Part shown: piece after piece, positions 30,660 through 41,772 of the stretch | Position numbering within the stretch: the first letter of the stretch is position 1 | How the letters are laid out: every line of letters starts with the position of its first letter | DNA from: Acytostelium subglobosum LB1 | Lineage: Eukaryota > Evosea > Eumycetozoa > Acytosteliales > Acytosteliaceae | DNA: 64,000 nucleotides | Reading direction: 5' to 3' | NCBI RefSeq assembly: GCF_000787575.1 | Contig: NW_012236523.1 | Span: 1,854-65,853, forward strand | Made by a program: the position numbers and the translations under genes | Notes under the pieces: generated by a model | What the model was told of the DNA's origin: nothing | The model's database searches: none | Seen by the model: only the letters and a program-made list of their open reading frames with translations

Positions 30660-31761
30660 ATGAGCATACAGATACTAAGATCATTCATATACAGGTCGTC
30701 GCACTCTATATCATCATCACCATCATCATCGTTGTGTCGCCTCACTTCTTCATCATCCTCAAACTTATTCAATCAATCACATACACATCAAAGGTATCAT
30801 TCCACAATGAGCAATAACGACAACAACAACAACAATAGTAAACAACGAATGGTTATAGGAGTTGGACAACTGACAAGTACCAACTCAAAGGATGAGAACT
30901 ATAATGTGTGCAGGAGGTTGGTGGAGAAGGCTGCAGAGCAGGGCGTTAACATGTTCTGTCTGCCAGAGAACTTTGCTTTCATGTCTGGTGGCGTCAACCA
31001 GTTTGAATCGAGAGAGAATGCCGAGCCACTAGATGGTCCGACCATGACACGCTACGCACAGTTGGCCAAGCAACACAAGATGTGGCTGTCGCTCGGTGGC
31101 TTCCATCAGCGCATCGAGTCCGACCCCGACTTTATCCACAACACTCACGTCATAATCAATGATCAAGGTGATATCGTCACTACCTACAACAAGGTATGTA
31201 CTCTCTTGGGCGCCCTCGATCAATCACTCTCCCATCCTCACTCACTCACTCAATCAATCAATCAATCAATCAATCAAGATACACCTCTACGATGTAAACA
31301 TACCGTCAAAGGGCATAACATTCAATGAGAGCAAGGTGGTCAGGCCAGGCGATAAGTTGGTCTTGTGCGATAGTCCAGTGGGCAAGCTTGGTCTGACGGT
31401 CTGTTATGATGTTCGCTTCCCCGAGCTCTACATATCACTGCGCAAGATGGGCGCACAGGTACTGCTTGTGCCAGCAGCCTTCATGAAGAAGACGGGCGAA
31501 GCGCATTGGAAGACATTATTACAGGCTCGTGCCATTGAGAATCAATGCTATGTTGTGGCGGCCGCTCAAACAGGACAGCATCATTCCAAACGCGAGAGTT
31601 ATGGACATTCACTTATCATTGATCCGTGGGGCACTATCCTCTCCGAGATAGAGTCTGGTGAGGGTATTGCCACAGCATCGATCGATCTAGATCATCTCGA
31701 CAATGTACGAGAGAACATCCCAGTGTCCAAGCATCGCAAGCCAGAGTTATACTCTATCTAA
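30660..31761 (+). CDS. nit1: NIT1 nitrilase-family amidase (deaminated-glutathione amidase)
   Basis: Two exons (30660-31193, 31279-31761). From the first ATG the protein has 338 residues; from the ATG at 30807 it has 289, the core nitrilase length. The catalytic triad is present: Glu in 'FCLPENFAF', Lys in 'TYNKIHLYDV' (across the splice) and Cys in 'LTVCYDVRFPE'. The Glu of 'GEAHW' is also kept. NIT1 hydrolyses deaminated glutathione, a by-product of transaminases, in cytosol and mitochondria. The 49-residue extension of the long form is Ser/Arg-rich, free of acids, and ends 'HQRYHST', like a mitochondrial presequence. Two products from two start codons are therefore likely. The intron is phase 0 and ends in TCAA repeats. 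Confidence 0.93.
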
Positions 31762-31968
31762 TGTCTAGTGTTGTACAATTACAAAACAAATGCAAGGTGG
31801 TCCACCTTTTGACGTCTCCTTCCTTGTGTCCCCCTTGGGTCGTGAATGTGTCAAAGCTCATTGTCAATCAATCTTGTCATTCATTTATTCAAAGTAATAA
31901 TTATACTTATAAGTATATATATATATATATATGCTTGCACAGAGTATGTGCTTGCAAGCAAAGTAAAC

Positions 31969-34900
31969 ATGATGGAACATATGAAGAAATGTAGATATAG
32001 AGGTCACAGGAGTAGTAGTAGTAAAGACAGGTGTCATCATTATATAAGTCAAAGTCACATGTTTATACTATTATTGTTCACATGTTCATTATATATATCA
32101 TCAGTGAATAGTAGTACTAGCAGTAGTAACAACTACATCAACAACAATATATCATCATTCACATCATCATGTTCATTACATCAACAACAACAACCTCTAT
32201 TTATTAAAGATAACAATCATGTATATATGGATAGTGTATTATTAAACAACTTTAGAAGTAGTAATAGTAAAGATAGTTATAATAGTAATAGTAATAGTAA
32301 TAATAATGATGGGAGTAGGATTGAGAAAGAGTATATAGTGATGTTCAAAAAGTACATGGACCAGCGTGATCATTATGGTGTTGTGGCATCGATGTTGAAT
32401 GACAAGACAGATAGCTTGTTATCATGGAAGATAGTACCACGCGATAACCCTGCAGCAGCATTGCCATCAGACTTTGCATTGGTCTCATTGACCACGACTG
32501 CGACCACCTCAACACTGGGTGGTGGCGGTTGCCCATTGGAGCGTGGCGAGTACTCATCGCATTGTGACATACTCTTTAGACAGACGTTGGACAGGATCAA
32601 AAGTCACAGTGACATTGTCAAGGCAGTGTTCCCAGAGCGCAAGATCGTCGATCCCCTCAAGGGATGGGATGATCCATATCCAGACACAGAGGTGCTGGTG
32701 GGACGCAAGCCACAAGGTCGCTTCCACGATCAGATCCCAGACATGAACGATCATGAGGTGATCCTCGATGAGCATGTCGATGGAACAAACAGACATCTGT
32801 TCGAGGCCAATCAAAAGGCCTTCCAAATCACCGAGGTATTGGACGCACAGGTCATCTGGGACAATGGATTCACGGGCAAGGGCACAAAGGTTGCGATATT
32901 CGACACAGGTCTGCATAAGGACCATCGACACTTCCGAAATGTCAAATCGATTCATGACTACACCAGCGAGAAGATCTTCAACGATGAGATTGGCCACGGC
33001 ACTTTTGTCACGGGCGTCATTGCCAGTGACCATGAGGAGTGCCCTGGTCTGGCGCCAGATGCCGAGCTCTACATCTTCCGAGTGTTCACCACCAAGAAGC
33101 TCTCATACACATCATGGTTTCTCGACGCATTCAACCACGCCATTCATATCCAAGTCGATGTGCTTAACCTAAGCATTGGTGGACATGACTACATGGATCG
33201 ACCATTCGTCGAGAAGGTCTGGGAGATGAGCGCCAACAACATCATCGTCGTATCAGCCATCGGTAATGATGGTCCACTCTACGGGTATGTGTTCTTTGCT
33301 CGCTCACTCACTCCCTCACTCAAACACTAACGAATAGATTGAGCAGCACACTAAGCAATCCAGCAGATCAATCGGATGTCATTGGCGTCGGATCAATCGA
33401 TGAGTATGACAAGATAGCCTCGTTCTCATCACGAGGAATGACAACATGGGAGATACCTGAGGGTTATGGACGAATCAAACCGGACATTGTGACTTATGGC
33501 TCCAACGTTCAAGGCTCAATGGCACCAAACACATTTACATCGAACAAACAGTGTCGCCCTCTATCGGGAACGAGTGTGTCGTCTCCGGTCGTAGCCGGAG
33601 CCATAGCACTGCTGATCAGCACAGTTGACAAGGACAAGCGAAGCTTTGTCAACCCGGCCAGCATCAAGCAGGTGCTTCTCGAGTCAGCGCGGCCCATACC
33701 CGAGGCCAACATCTTTGAACAGGGACATGGCAAGCTCAACCTGCTTGAGGCGTACAAGTCGCTGAGCAAGTATAGACCACGCGCATCATTCTCGCCCACC
33801 TCTGTCGACTTTACAAGCTGCCCGTACAACTGGCCCTTCTGCACTCAACCGCTGTATTACAGCGGTATCCCAACCGTTGTAAATATCACAATCATCAATG
33901 GCATGGATGTGTCAGGGCAGATCGTCTCACCGCCCCGCTGGATACCAGCCAGCCGCGATGGAGATCTGCTACACGTGTCATTCAGCTATCAAGAGCTGAT
34001 CTGGCCGTGGACTGGCCACATTGGACTACATATTAGCGTAAAGGAGGAAGCCATTGACTTTGAAGGAATAGCCGAGGGCTTTGTACAGGTCAACATCACA
34101 TCACCTCCACAGCTTGGCGAGCAAAAGAACAGATTCCAATCCATGCTATTGCCCGTCAAGGTCAAGGTCATACCAACGCCACCGCGCCACAAGCGTATAC
34201 TCTGGGATCAATATCACAACCTGCGCTATCCCTCTGGCTTCTTGCCCAAGGACGCCCTGGACATTCGAGACGAGCCGTTCGATTGGAATGGTGACCACCC
34301 TCACACCAACTTCCGCAACTTGTATCAACGACTGCGAGACATTGGCTACTATCTTGAGATCATTGGCTCTCCACTGACCTGTTTTGACCCAGAGAACTAT
34401 GGAGCCTTGCTCATTGTCGATCCCGAAGAGGAGTTCTTCCCCGCTGAGATCAAGAAGATCGAGGAGGATGTGCGTAGCAGAGGACTCAATCTTATCGTGT
34501 TTGCCGACTGGTACAACCTTGACATCATGGAGAAGATCAAGTTCTACGATGACAATACTGAACGACATTGGACTCCCGCCACTGGTGGCGCAAATATCCC
34601 AGCAATCAATGACTTCCTCTCCAACTTTGGTATCTACTTTGGCGACACTGTATTCAATGGTGACATACAGATTGGCGACAACTCTGCCTTCTTTGCCTCG
34701 GGTTCCTCGATCATTGGCTTCCCCAAGGGTGGACATGTTTACTCTGCCGAGTTACTGGACCTAAACCGTCAGGTATTGATGCGACGCTCAGCTTCACAGA
34801 CCGTTCCAATTCTCGGACTCTACCAGTCTCTATCAATGCATCATGAACAAGTTGCCTCAAGCAGCCACAACAACAGTGGAAGTAGCAGTAGCGGCGGTAG

Positions 34901-35516
34901 TAGTGAAGGTTATCAATCAGGCATTGTTGCTGTCTTTGGCGATTCAACTTGTTTGGACGATGTACGACATAAGATTGGCGCGCATCAAAAGAATGTCGAC
35001 GATTGCTACTGGGTGCTCGAAAGCATACTCAGTGCCACACAGGACGGAAAGGACGTGCGAGAGGTGTTCCCTGGAATCACCACACTCGATTCACCACTAG
35101 TGCCACACGACAAGAACAACAAGTATAAATACGACATACCGAGCCGGCCCAAGGATGGAGACCTGATTGTCATGTCCAAGGTCACCGGTGTACAGAACCT
35201 CTCGGAGGATCAATGCTCACAACGGCCGCACCAGCTGGAATCAGACATCTATGACTGGGCCAATCTTTACAAGTACGCCAACATCACGTGGAGGCAACGT
35301 AGTCGTGTGCTTCCAAACCTACAGATGCCCTACATTCCCAGCAAAGACCTCGACGACATTGACTCGCAATACTTTATTCCCTACATCCTTGTGCTGTTGG
35401 CGCTGATACTCTTGATGGCACATTTCTTCAGACGCAAAGAGAGGCCTTCCAACAACGCGGCAACGGCACGACTTCAGCCCCCATCCAGCATACGAATCGA
35501 CACTGGAGAGGTATAG
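31969..35516 (+). CDS. mbtps1: Site-1 protease (MBTPS1/SKI-1), subtilisin-family membrane peptidase
   Basis: Two exons (31969-33284, 33347-35516) encode up to 1161 residues, close to human S1P at 1052. Catalytic residues: Asp312 ('IFDTG'), His343 ('GHGTFVTGVIAS'), oxyanion Asn433 ('AIGNDGPLYG') and Ser515 ('SGTSVSSPVVAG'). The region after the catalytic domain ('WPFCTQPLYYSGIPTVVNIT', 'LWDQYHNLRYPSGFLP', 'DWNGDHPHTNFR') is specific to S1P. A hydrophobic signal ('MFILLLFTCSLYI', starting 32059) and a C-terminal membrane helix ('FIPYILVLLALILLMAHFF') give a lumenal Golgi protease. S1P cleaves SREBP, ATF6 and GlcNAc-1-phosphotransferase precursors. The acceptor GAGCAG at 33346 restores 'GTLSNPADQ'. 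The start codon is uncertain: 31969, or 32059 at the signal peptide itself. The prodomain is unusually Asn/Ser-rich. Confidence 0.95.
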
Positions 35517-35610
35517 TGTTGGCATTGTAATAAATACTTTATAGTCACAATCTTAGTTTATTACATTGCATATCCAATTGGATCATCACTCGAGGTGATG
35601 TGTTCCATGA

Positions 35611-38095
35611 TTAGTTATTGACTCTGACGACGAACAGATATCTTATCCTAACTTGAGTTGTATCGTACACAATGAATTCGTTGTGAGTGCAACTGGTACT
35701 TAAACCAGTCGCGACAACAGGTCCTCTGAACACATTGACATCGTTACTACAAAAAGAAAAGCATGCGGTTAGTTCATGATCGATTGGACAACACTAATTA
35801 CCAATTGTAATACTTACTAATCCTCGTAGCGAGCAGGTGCTCTCATTCCAAGTGCCTTGGTGCTGTGATATCCAAAGGAAGCCTTTTCCATGTATTGGTC
35901 AGCGTACAATCCCTCAGATGATCCAAGAACAACCTCTGAGAATGCCAACACTGCATGTGGATAGTTGGGAGTGGTTCCACAGTAGCCCAATGAGACACTG
36001 AACGTGTCGGCAAAGTAGACACCCTTGCCGAACCTGAGGCCAGTCTTTGGTGCCTCTGCTGGGCTGATCCTGAGACCCTGTCCCAAGATACCAATCCAGT
36101 TGGTCGTCCTCGATCCATGCCACCTGATGATTGAATATGAGAGGGTCAGTAACATGTCCAATCATTAAGTCATCAACAAATACTTACAAGAATGATCTGT
36201 TTGGATTGTGATCCCATTGAGTGAATCGTTCTGCTTCTCCGTTTCTGTTGACTTGGAAGATGTTCTCAATGGTGACCGACATGTCGCCGTCCAAAGTTGA
36301 GAGTGCCAGATCATTCAAGAAGGCAAACTGCGATGATCCCTTATCGACTGGCTGAATGTCTGTGGCAAGGATGGCGTAGTTGGTGTCCAATGAGTTTCCA
36401 GCCTTGATGGATAGACGACGCAGATTGTTGGCGATCTCAATGTCGGCCATAGCGTCAACCATTCTAATCTTCTCGGTGAGTATCTCAACGTTGTCAATGA
36501 GGATGGGTGGGTTCCTGCCAAAGTCATGTGGGATGAGAGTGTAGAACCTGTTGGTGGCATCGAGTACCTTGGCCTTTGGCGTATCGGGCAACGCGAGCAG
36601 GTCCTGGATCTCTGTGAGTACGGCGTAGGCAGACTTGATTTGTCGCTGTGAGATCTTTCCAAGAGGCATCTTGTCCAAGTTGACCTTCATCGACTTGAGT
36701 TTCTCGGCAATGTGGCCAAAGTTGTAGATGATGCGCATAAGTTCTTGAGTCTCCTGGGGTAGCGAGGTTGGTGCGTTTGAGAGGGCAGCCGTATCGTCGA
36801 CAAAGTTGTCTGACGCACCATTGTCGTGCTCCTCGTCCTCCAGCTCGACCATGTAGTACTTGCCGGGCATCTTGAGGTTCTGTCCACGATCCTCCCAGGA
36901 GTATCCGGTCTTGTCTTGGAAGTGGAACTTGAACTCCTTCAATGCATCGGCCAGAGTGGAGTAGACAGCATCGGTGACGCCACCAATTGATGTGCCGATA
37001 CGACCCCACTTCCTGAACAGGTAGAACTTGGCGCTTTTCTTGACCAGTTGCATCTTGTAGAAGCTGTTGCCTCCAGTGACCATATCTGCAAAGATCAATG
37101 ACACATTGTAGGCAGTGTAGCCAAACTTGTCATTGTACTCCATCTGAATATCACCCTTGCCAAAGTCTGGATCGACCTGGAGGTAGACCGAGCCCTCTCT
37201 TGGCTTGTCCTTCTTGATGATTGGCGTATCTGAAACAGACGAGGGGACGGGTGAGGTTGGGTCAGCAGTTGATGTGGGGGAGGCTACTCCACTCTTGATG
37301 TTTGGTGGCGTGTAGTCTGTGAGCTCAGCGAATGGGTGAGCGTGGGAGAACTGGAAAGAGGACAGGAAGGCTGATCCAGGTATCTTTGGAATCTTGAATC
37401 TGTACCTCTTGATGTCTTTTCCATTCCAATCACACTTGGTATAACTATGTTTGAGTGGAAGTTGGTGTAAGTTTGGTGATTGTGAGTGGTGAATGAGGTG
37501 TAAGACTTACGAGGTCACCCATCCCTTGCAATAGTAGTTGTTGCCATCGTATTGGACTGTGAGGTCATTGCAAGTTGGACATGGACCGATGCGACCATAG
37601 GCCATGCCATCGGCGACAGAGTGGAGTACATATGCTGGAGACAAGTTCTCCAAGGTATAGTTCTCGGTGTATATCTTCTTGATCTGGATTGGCTTGAGCT
37701 CGGCAAGTCCATCCTTGATCTTCCACACATCATTGTTGTACTGTTTGATTGGTAATTATATATAAGTTATTGATTGATCGATTCGTTGATGGTATAATAC
37801 ATACGTTTTGCAACTCCAAGGCATTGTTGATTGGCGAGGCATCACCAATGATCTCGCGCACCTTGATGTAGTCCTCCCAGCGGAGCAACTCAAAGTGCTT
37901 GAGCTGTTTGATAAAGTTGACCTTGTCGAAGCGGTAGCACTTAAGATGATACCAAGACACATCATAACCATCAAACACACGACTCTTTGTCTCGAGTCCA
38001 ACACGAAGTGTGTCCTGTTGGATAGTGCCCTTGCATGTCTTACAAGACGAGCGGCCAGACTTGGAGTACTCGATCTGATGTGGATATTCACTCAT
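35611..38095 (-). CDS. Poly(ADP-ribose) polymerase (PARP1-type, compact)
   Basis: Five exons (38095-37805, 37740-37511, 37444-36188, 36123-35818, 35746-35611) encode 642 residues. Domain order: one PARP-type zinc finger (residues about 7-55, 'CKTC' and 'WYHLKC'), a PADR1/Zn3-like domain with 'CPTC...YYC...C', a Ser/Pro linker, a WGR domain ('FYKMQLVKKSAKFYLFRKWG', 'RIG'), the helical regulatory domain and the catalytic domain. The H-Y-E triad is intact: His in 'LWHGSR', Tyr in 'GKGVYFAD', Glu in 'NEFIVYD'. There is no BRCT domain and no second N-terminal finger. It should bind DNA breaks and attach ADP-ribose from NAD+ to nuclear proteins. The exon phases all agree. Confidence 0.94.
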
Positions 38096-38259
38096 TGTTC
38101 TTAGGTATGCAGTTGGATGTGGATAATAATACTACTATATTATGTGTAAGGATGGATGTTGTTGTAAGATAATGAGGGAAACATTGTTGTCTTCATTCAA
38201 TTCAAAGGTAGTGGCGCCTCAATTTAAGTTTCGTTCCTCGAAATGACTGATTTTTTAAT

Positions 38260-39840
38260 TTATGGTTTGATGTAACCTAGATTATCTGAAGCTGAGCATG
38301 AGGAGACTGGTGATGGTGGCTCGTTCGTTGTTGATGTAGGCAGAGATACATGTCCTTTACCATGCTTATTCGATCGTCTGAATGGTATGAATCTGTTGTG
38401 TGTAATGTATCCTTCAATGTTCTCAGACAGCACGACCGAATGATCATTGGATAACATACGCACAGTGATGTAGTAGCTGCGCTGTGACTCTGTTACCATT
38501 GGTCCATTCCTATTCTGGTAGATATGATACGTGTTGACATCTGGATGATATGGAATGGCCAATGGTCTTTGTTTGCCTATGAGCTTTTTGATTGATAAAT
38601 CTTGTTTGGGCACCATCAATGGGAACCATATCGGCTGAATGGTCTGCAGGTCAACATTGATCAACTTGACACTGCTGGGCAAGTGCCACAGTCCATGATC
38701 GTAGTTGATGTGTAGTGTCATCTGAGTCAATGAGTCTGGCAATACACCTTGACTGATGTAACGAGTGTAGTTCTTGCCAAACTCTAGCGTTTGTAGGGTT
38801 GTTGGAAGAGTGTCCTTCTTTAGAGGAAGGTCAAACGTGTTTCCAAGGGTCAAGGAGATGAGACCATCTGGGAGTACACCAGATTCGATCGATTGATTAA
38901 ATGCCTCACCAAACGTCAACGATGTAAGGGAGTCAGGCAAGGAATCATGACGTATAGGCTTGTTGAACCTCAGGTCGAACTTTAGATTGAGTAAACTATT
39001 CGGCAGCACATTGGGAACAATGACAAGATTGTATCCACGTCCAAGTACCAACTTCTCGAGCCCTGTTGGTAGTGATGCAGGCTCCAAGTATCGATTGAAT
39101 GTGTGGCCTACATTAAGGTACTTGAGAGACTGTGGAAGCACTCGAGGTGCAATTGAGTAGTTGTAGGAGTCGCCTAGTTTGAGTGTTGCGAGGGCAGTGG
39201 GCAGCACAGATACGACCAACTCTGCGTTGAAGTGATAGCCAAACTCAAGATGAATGAGTGGTGGCGGGAGGAGTCCAGGTCCGATGATCTGATTGAACTT
39301 ATATCCAAACTTGAGGTTTGTAAGGCTTGCGGGAAGTGATCCCCGACTCATCGGTTGATTGTACCAGTAGCCAAACTCAAGCGATGTGATTGAAGCAGGT
39401 AATACATTTGGAAACAATGCAGTGTTGAACTCGTCTACAAAGCGTAGAGTGAGCAATGTTGGAGGGAAAGCATTTGCACTGAGGAAAGTTGCGTTGTACA
39501 CCATGTCGATTGTTTGTGTACATGGTATTTGATTGTTGCTGGTGTTGGTGACATTGTCGTTGTTGTCACTGTTGTTGATAGCAAATAAAAGATTGTTTCT
39601 TATCTTCTTGACGATGTTGTTGAATGATGGTAGTGTTCTACCTTTATATAGAGTGTTTGTTGGAAGGATTTGAAGGCAGGATGTTAAGGTACTTCCATCA
39701 TTGTTTATAATTGATTGTATATATTGATCTCTCTTTTGATAAAGCAGTCTACATGTTAGAGTTAGACAAACTATGTCGACATTGGAATTAACTGATTCAA
39801 CAATATGTTGTATCAGTATATAAGGTAGTGTGTCCAACAT
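38260..39840 (-). CDS. FNIP-repeat protein
   Basis: Intronless ORF of 526 residues. An F-box-like start ('MLDTLPYILIQHIVESV', then 'IVCLTLTCRLLYQKRDQYI') is followed by an Asn/Thr linker. About 12 tandem 22-residue FNIP repeats lie at about 125-400, with consensus 'LPxSLxxLxFGxxFNxxI'. The tail contains a second conserved segment of the family ('YHIYQNRNGPMV.ESQRSYYITVRM'). FNIP repeats form an LRR-like solenoid and are strongly expanded in dictyostelids. With an F-box they are thought to be substrate-recognition subunits of ubiquitin ligases, but no substrate can be named. Confidence 0.88.
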   Translation of the reverse strand: MLDTLPYILIQHIVESVNSNVDIVCLTLTCRLLYQKRDQYIQSIINNDGSTLTSCLQILPTNTLYKGRTLPSFNNIVKKIRNNLLFAINNSDNNDNVTNTSNNQIPCTQTIDMVYNATFLSANAFPPTLLTLRFVDEFNTALFPNVLPASITSLEFGYWYNQPMSRGSLPASLTNLKFGYKFNQIIGPGLLPPPLIHLEFGYHFNAELVVSVLPTALATLKLGDSYNYSIAPRVLPQSLKYLNVGHTFNRYLEPASLPTGLEKLVLGRGYNLVIVPNVLPNSLLNLKFDLRFNKPIRHDSLPDSLTSLTFGEAFNQSIESGVLPDGLISLTLGNTFDLPLKKDTLPTTLQTLEFGKNYTRYISQGVLPDSLTQMTLHINYDHGLWHLPSSVKLINVDLQTIQPIWFPLMVPKQDLSIKKLIGKQRPLAIPYHPDVNTYHIYQNRNGPMVTESQRSYYITVRMLSNDHSVVLSENIEGYITHNRFIPFRRSNKHGKGHVSLPTSTTNEPPSPVSSCSASDNLGYIKP

Positions 39841-40068
39841 TGTTGTTGAGTTGTTAGGTTATATGTGTATATGTATATGTACAAATAATTGATAATTATT
39901 ATTCTTGCCAACTTTGGTATTGCACTCCATTTATGTCCAAGCTTCCAAAACTGATTGATTGTTAGGGTGAGTGTGGAAGTGTGGCGAATTTTACCAGAAT
40001 GAAAAGACGACAAATGAAGAGATGATGAGCAGAATGTCAATGAACAACAACAACAACAGCAGCACTTG

Positions 40069-41677
40069 TTACAAGAGCAACCAGTCCCCGTGTTTACTAT
40101 TACTAACTGATTGATTGAATATCTGGCAGCCATCACAATGTTGTTGGGATGTTGGTGGAGGACAGAGGTGTTGGACGAGTCGGAGATGAATGTTGATGGC
40201 ATTAGTTGAACCATACTCCTGGCAACCAATGTGTGGACATTTGATCACGTTGAATATGGTGTCATTCCAGACACCAGCTTGGACCTCGGGTCTGCCCGCC
40301 ACCGGGTGCTCGTTGCCACCGAGGTTCATGTTTGCAGTCGTGTCTTTGCCCCTCCTCTAGTTCCTCGTATTGCGTACCAGTGATCCACTGGTGACCTTGC
40401 GCTGCCAAGCAAATGGTCTCGTTCTTTTTGGAAGACCTGTATTGTAATCATCGTCGTCGTCGTCGACCTCCTGGTCTTTACTGTCGTCAAGGTGAAAGTT
40501 GCGCTCGACACATGCATTGCATTCATTTGGATCAGAACACTTGTGTCTTTGGTACATGTGCACCTTCTTGGCGGAAAGGGATTTGAAGAAGTAGATGCAT
40601 TCGGGATGATCACACCGAAGGAATCCCTCGGCAAGGAGCATTTCGATTGATTGAGTGTCATCGGGGTAGGCATAGAACCGCCTAGAATTGTACTTGCGAA
40701 AGTTTGGACATTGTCCATAAGTGCCATTGCATCCGTGTACTTTGTTGCAGTGTACATTCATGCCCGTAGTTGAAGTGTAGTCTTGGTGCAGTCCCCATCA
40801 TGAACACATTTGAACGCGCCCTTCATCTTGTCGATATGTTGACTTTGATCAATACAACCTTGACATCTCGAAGGATCAGGACACTGATGCTCCTTTGTCA
40901 AGTGATATCTCTTGCCCTTCTCGTTGGGCATGAAGTGGCAACAAGATGTGTGTGGACATTGGATAAATCCTCTGGCAGTCAGCATTGAGATTGATTCAGT
41001 ATCATCAGGATCGGCCTTGAACTTCATCCATGGATAGGTCTGATAGTTTGGACATGCTGCGTATGTCCATAAGCATTGGTGTTCAGATCGACAGTGACTG
41101 CGTAATGATCCATACTTGGTTTTTGTGGATGTACATCCCTCGTGATGACACTTGAGCCTGGGCGCATTGCCTTGGTTGGTGCTTGGCAACTTAAGTACTT
41201 GGCGAATGCATCCCGGACAAAGCTGACGATCGATGCATTGGTGCTCCAACATCGAGTGCGACCACATGATTCTCCTATCATTGAACGACCTGTCACAGTT
41301 GGAGTGCGAACACTTGATCACACCGATGGCCTGCACCTTGTTGTTTTGGAGGTGGAGGTAGTAGTTTTGATGCTGGGGAGGTCATAATCATCGCTCAGAT
41401 TATCGTCTCCATCCGGACTCTCAGATTGGTCTTCATACTCTTGGTCATCATGTTCATCATTGTCGTCCTCTTCCTCTTCATTGATGTCGACTATTGAGTG
41501 CTTGCGCTTCTTCGTTTGTGGACGAGGTATACCGTGATGGCGCCTGTTGTGATCATTCAGTTTAGCCATAGTATTGAAGTAGTGGTGGCATGTTGATTGA
41601 TGACACTTGGTGAGTGATTTGGACAACATCAACTGTATCGACTCTGTGTCATCGGCCTTTGCTTTAAACTAAAATGT
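40069..41677 (-). pseudogene. Decayed multi-zinc-finger gene, 5'-truncated paralogue of the 46.2-48.3 kb locus
   Basis: Read on the minus strand, conserved segments follow one another in changing frames: about 41677-41320 ('KADDTESIQLMLSKSLTKC'), 41330-40762, 40761-40357 and 40329-40069 (ending 'HGDWLLL'). Each carries Cys/His fingers ('CHHEGCTSTKTKYGSLRSHC', 'CPDPSRCQGCIDQ') and the recurring spacer 'DDTESI.ML...GF..CPH'. The order matches the plus-strand paralogue, but the first roughly 195 residues of that copy are missing. At least three frame changes occur with no room for a normal intron (near 41330, 40762 and 40340), although the last might hide a short intron. Acidic linkers lie between finger groups. 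It is best read as a truncated, frame-broken duplicate. Its 5' edge abuts the promoter of the divergent ankyrin-like gene. Confidence 0.65.
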
Positions 41678-41772
41678 TTTCTCTAAATATCTCCCCCAGA
41701 CTCTAAGTCCAAACTTCTTCAATCTTTCAATTGACCAATTACAAACAAAGAGATAATAACAAGTAATATAAT

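Noticed and set aside
31846-31968. Upstream in-frame extension of site-1 protease
   Set aside because: It encodes an AT-microsatellite peptide (Ile/Tyr run) and ends before the plausible ATG; treated as leader sequence.
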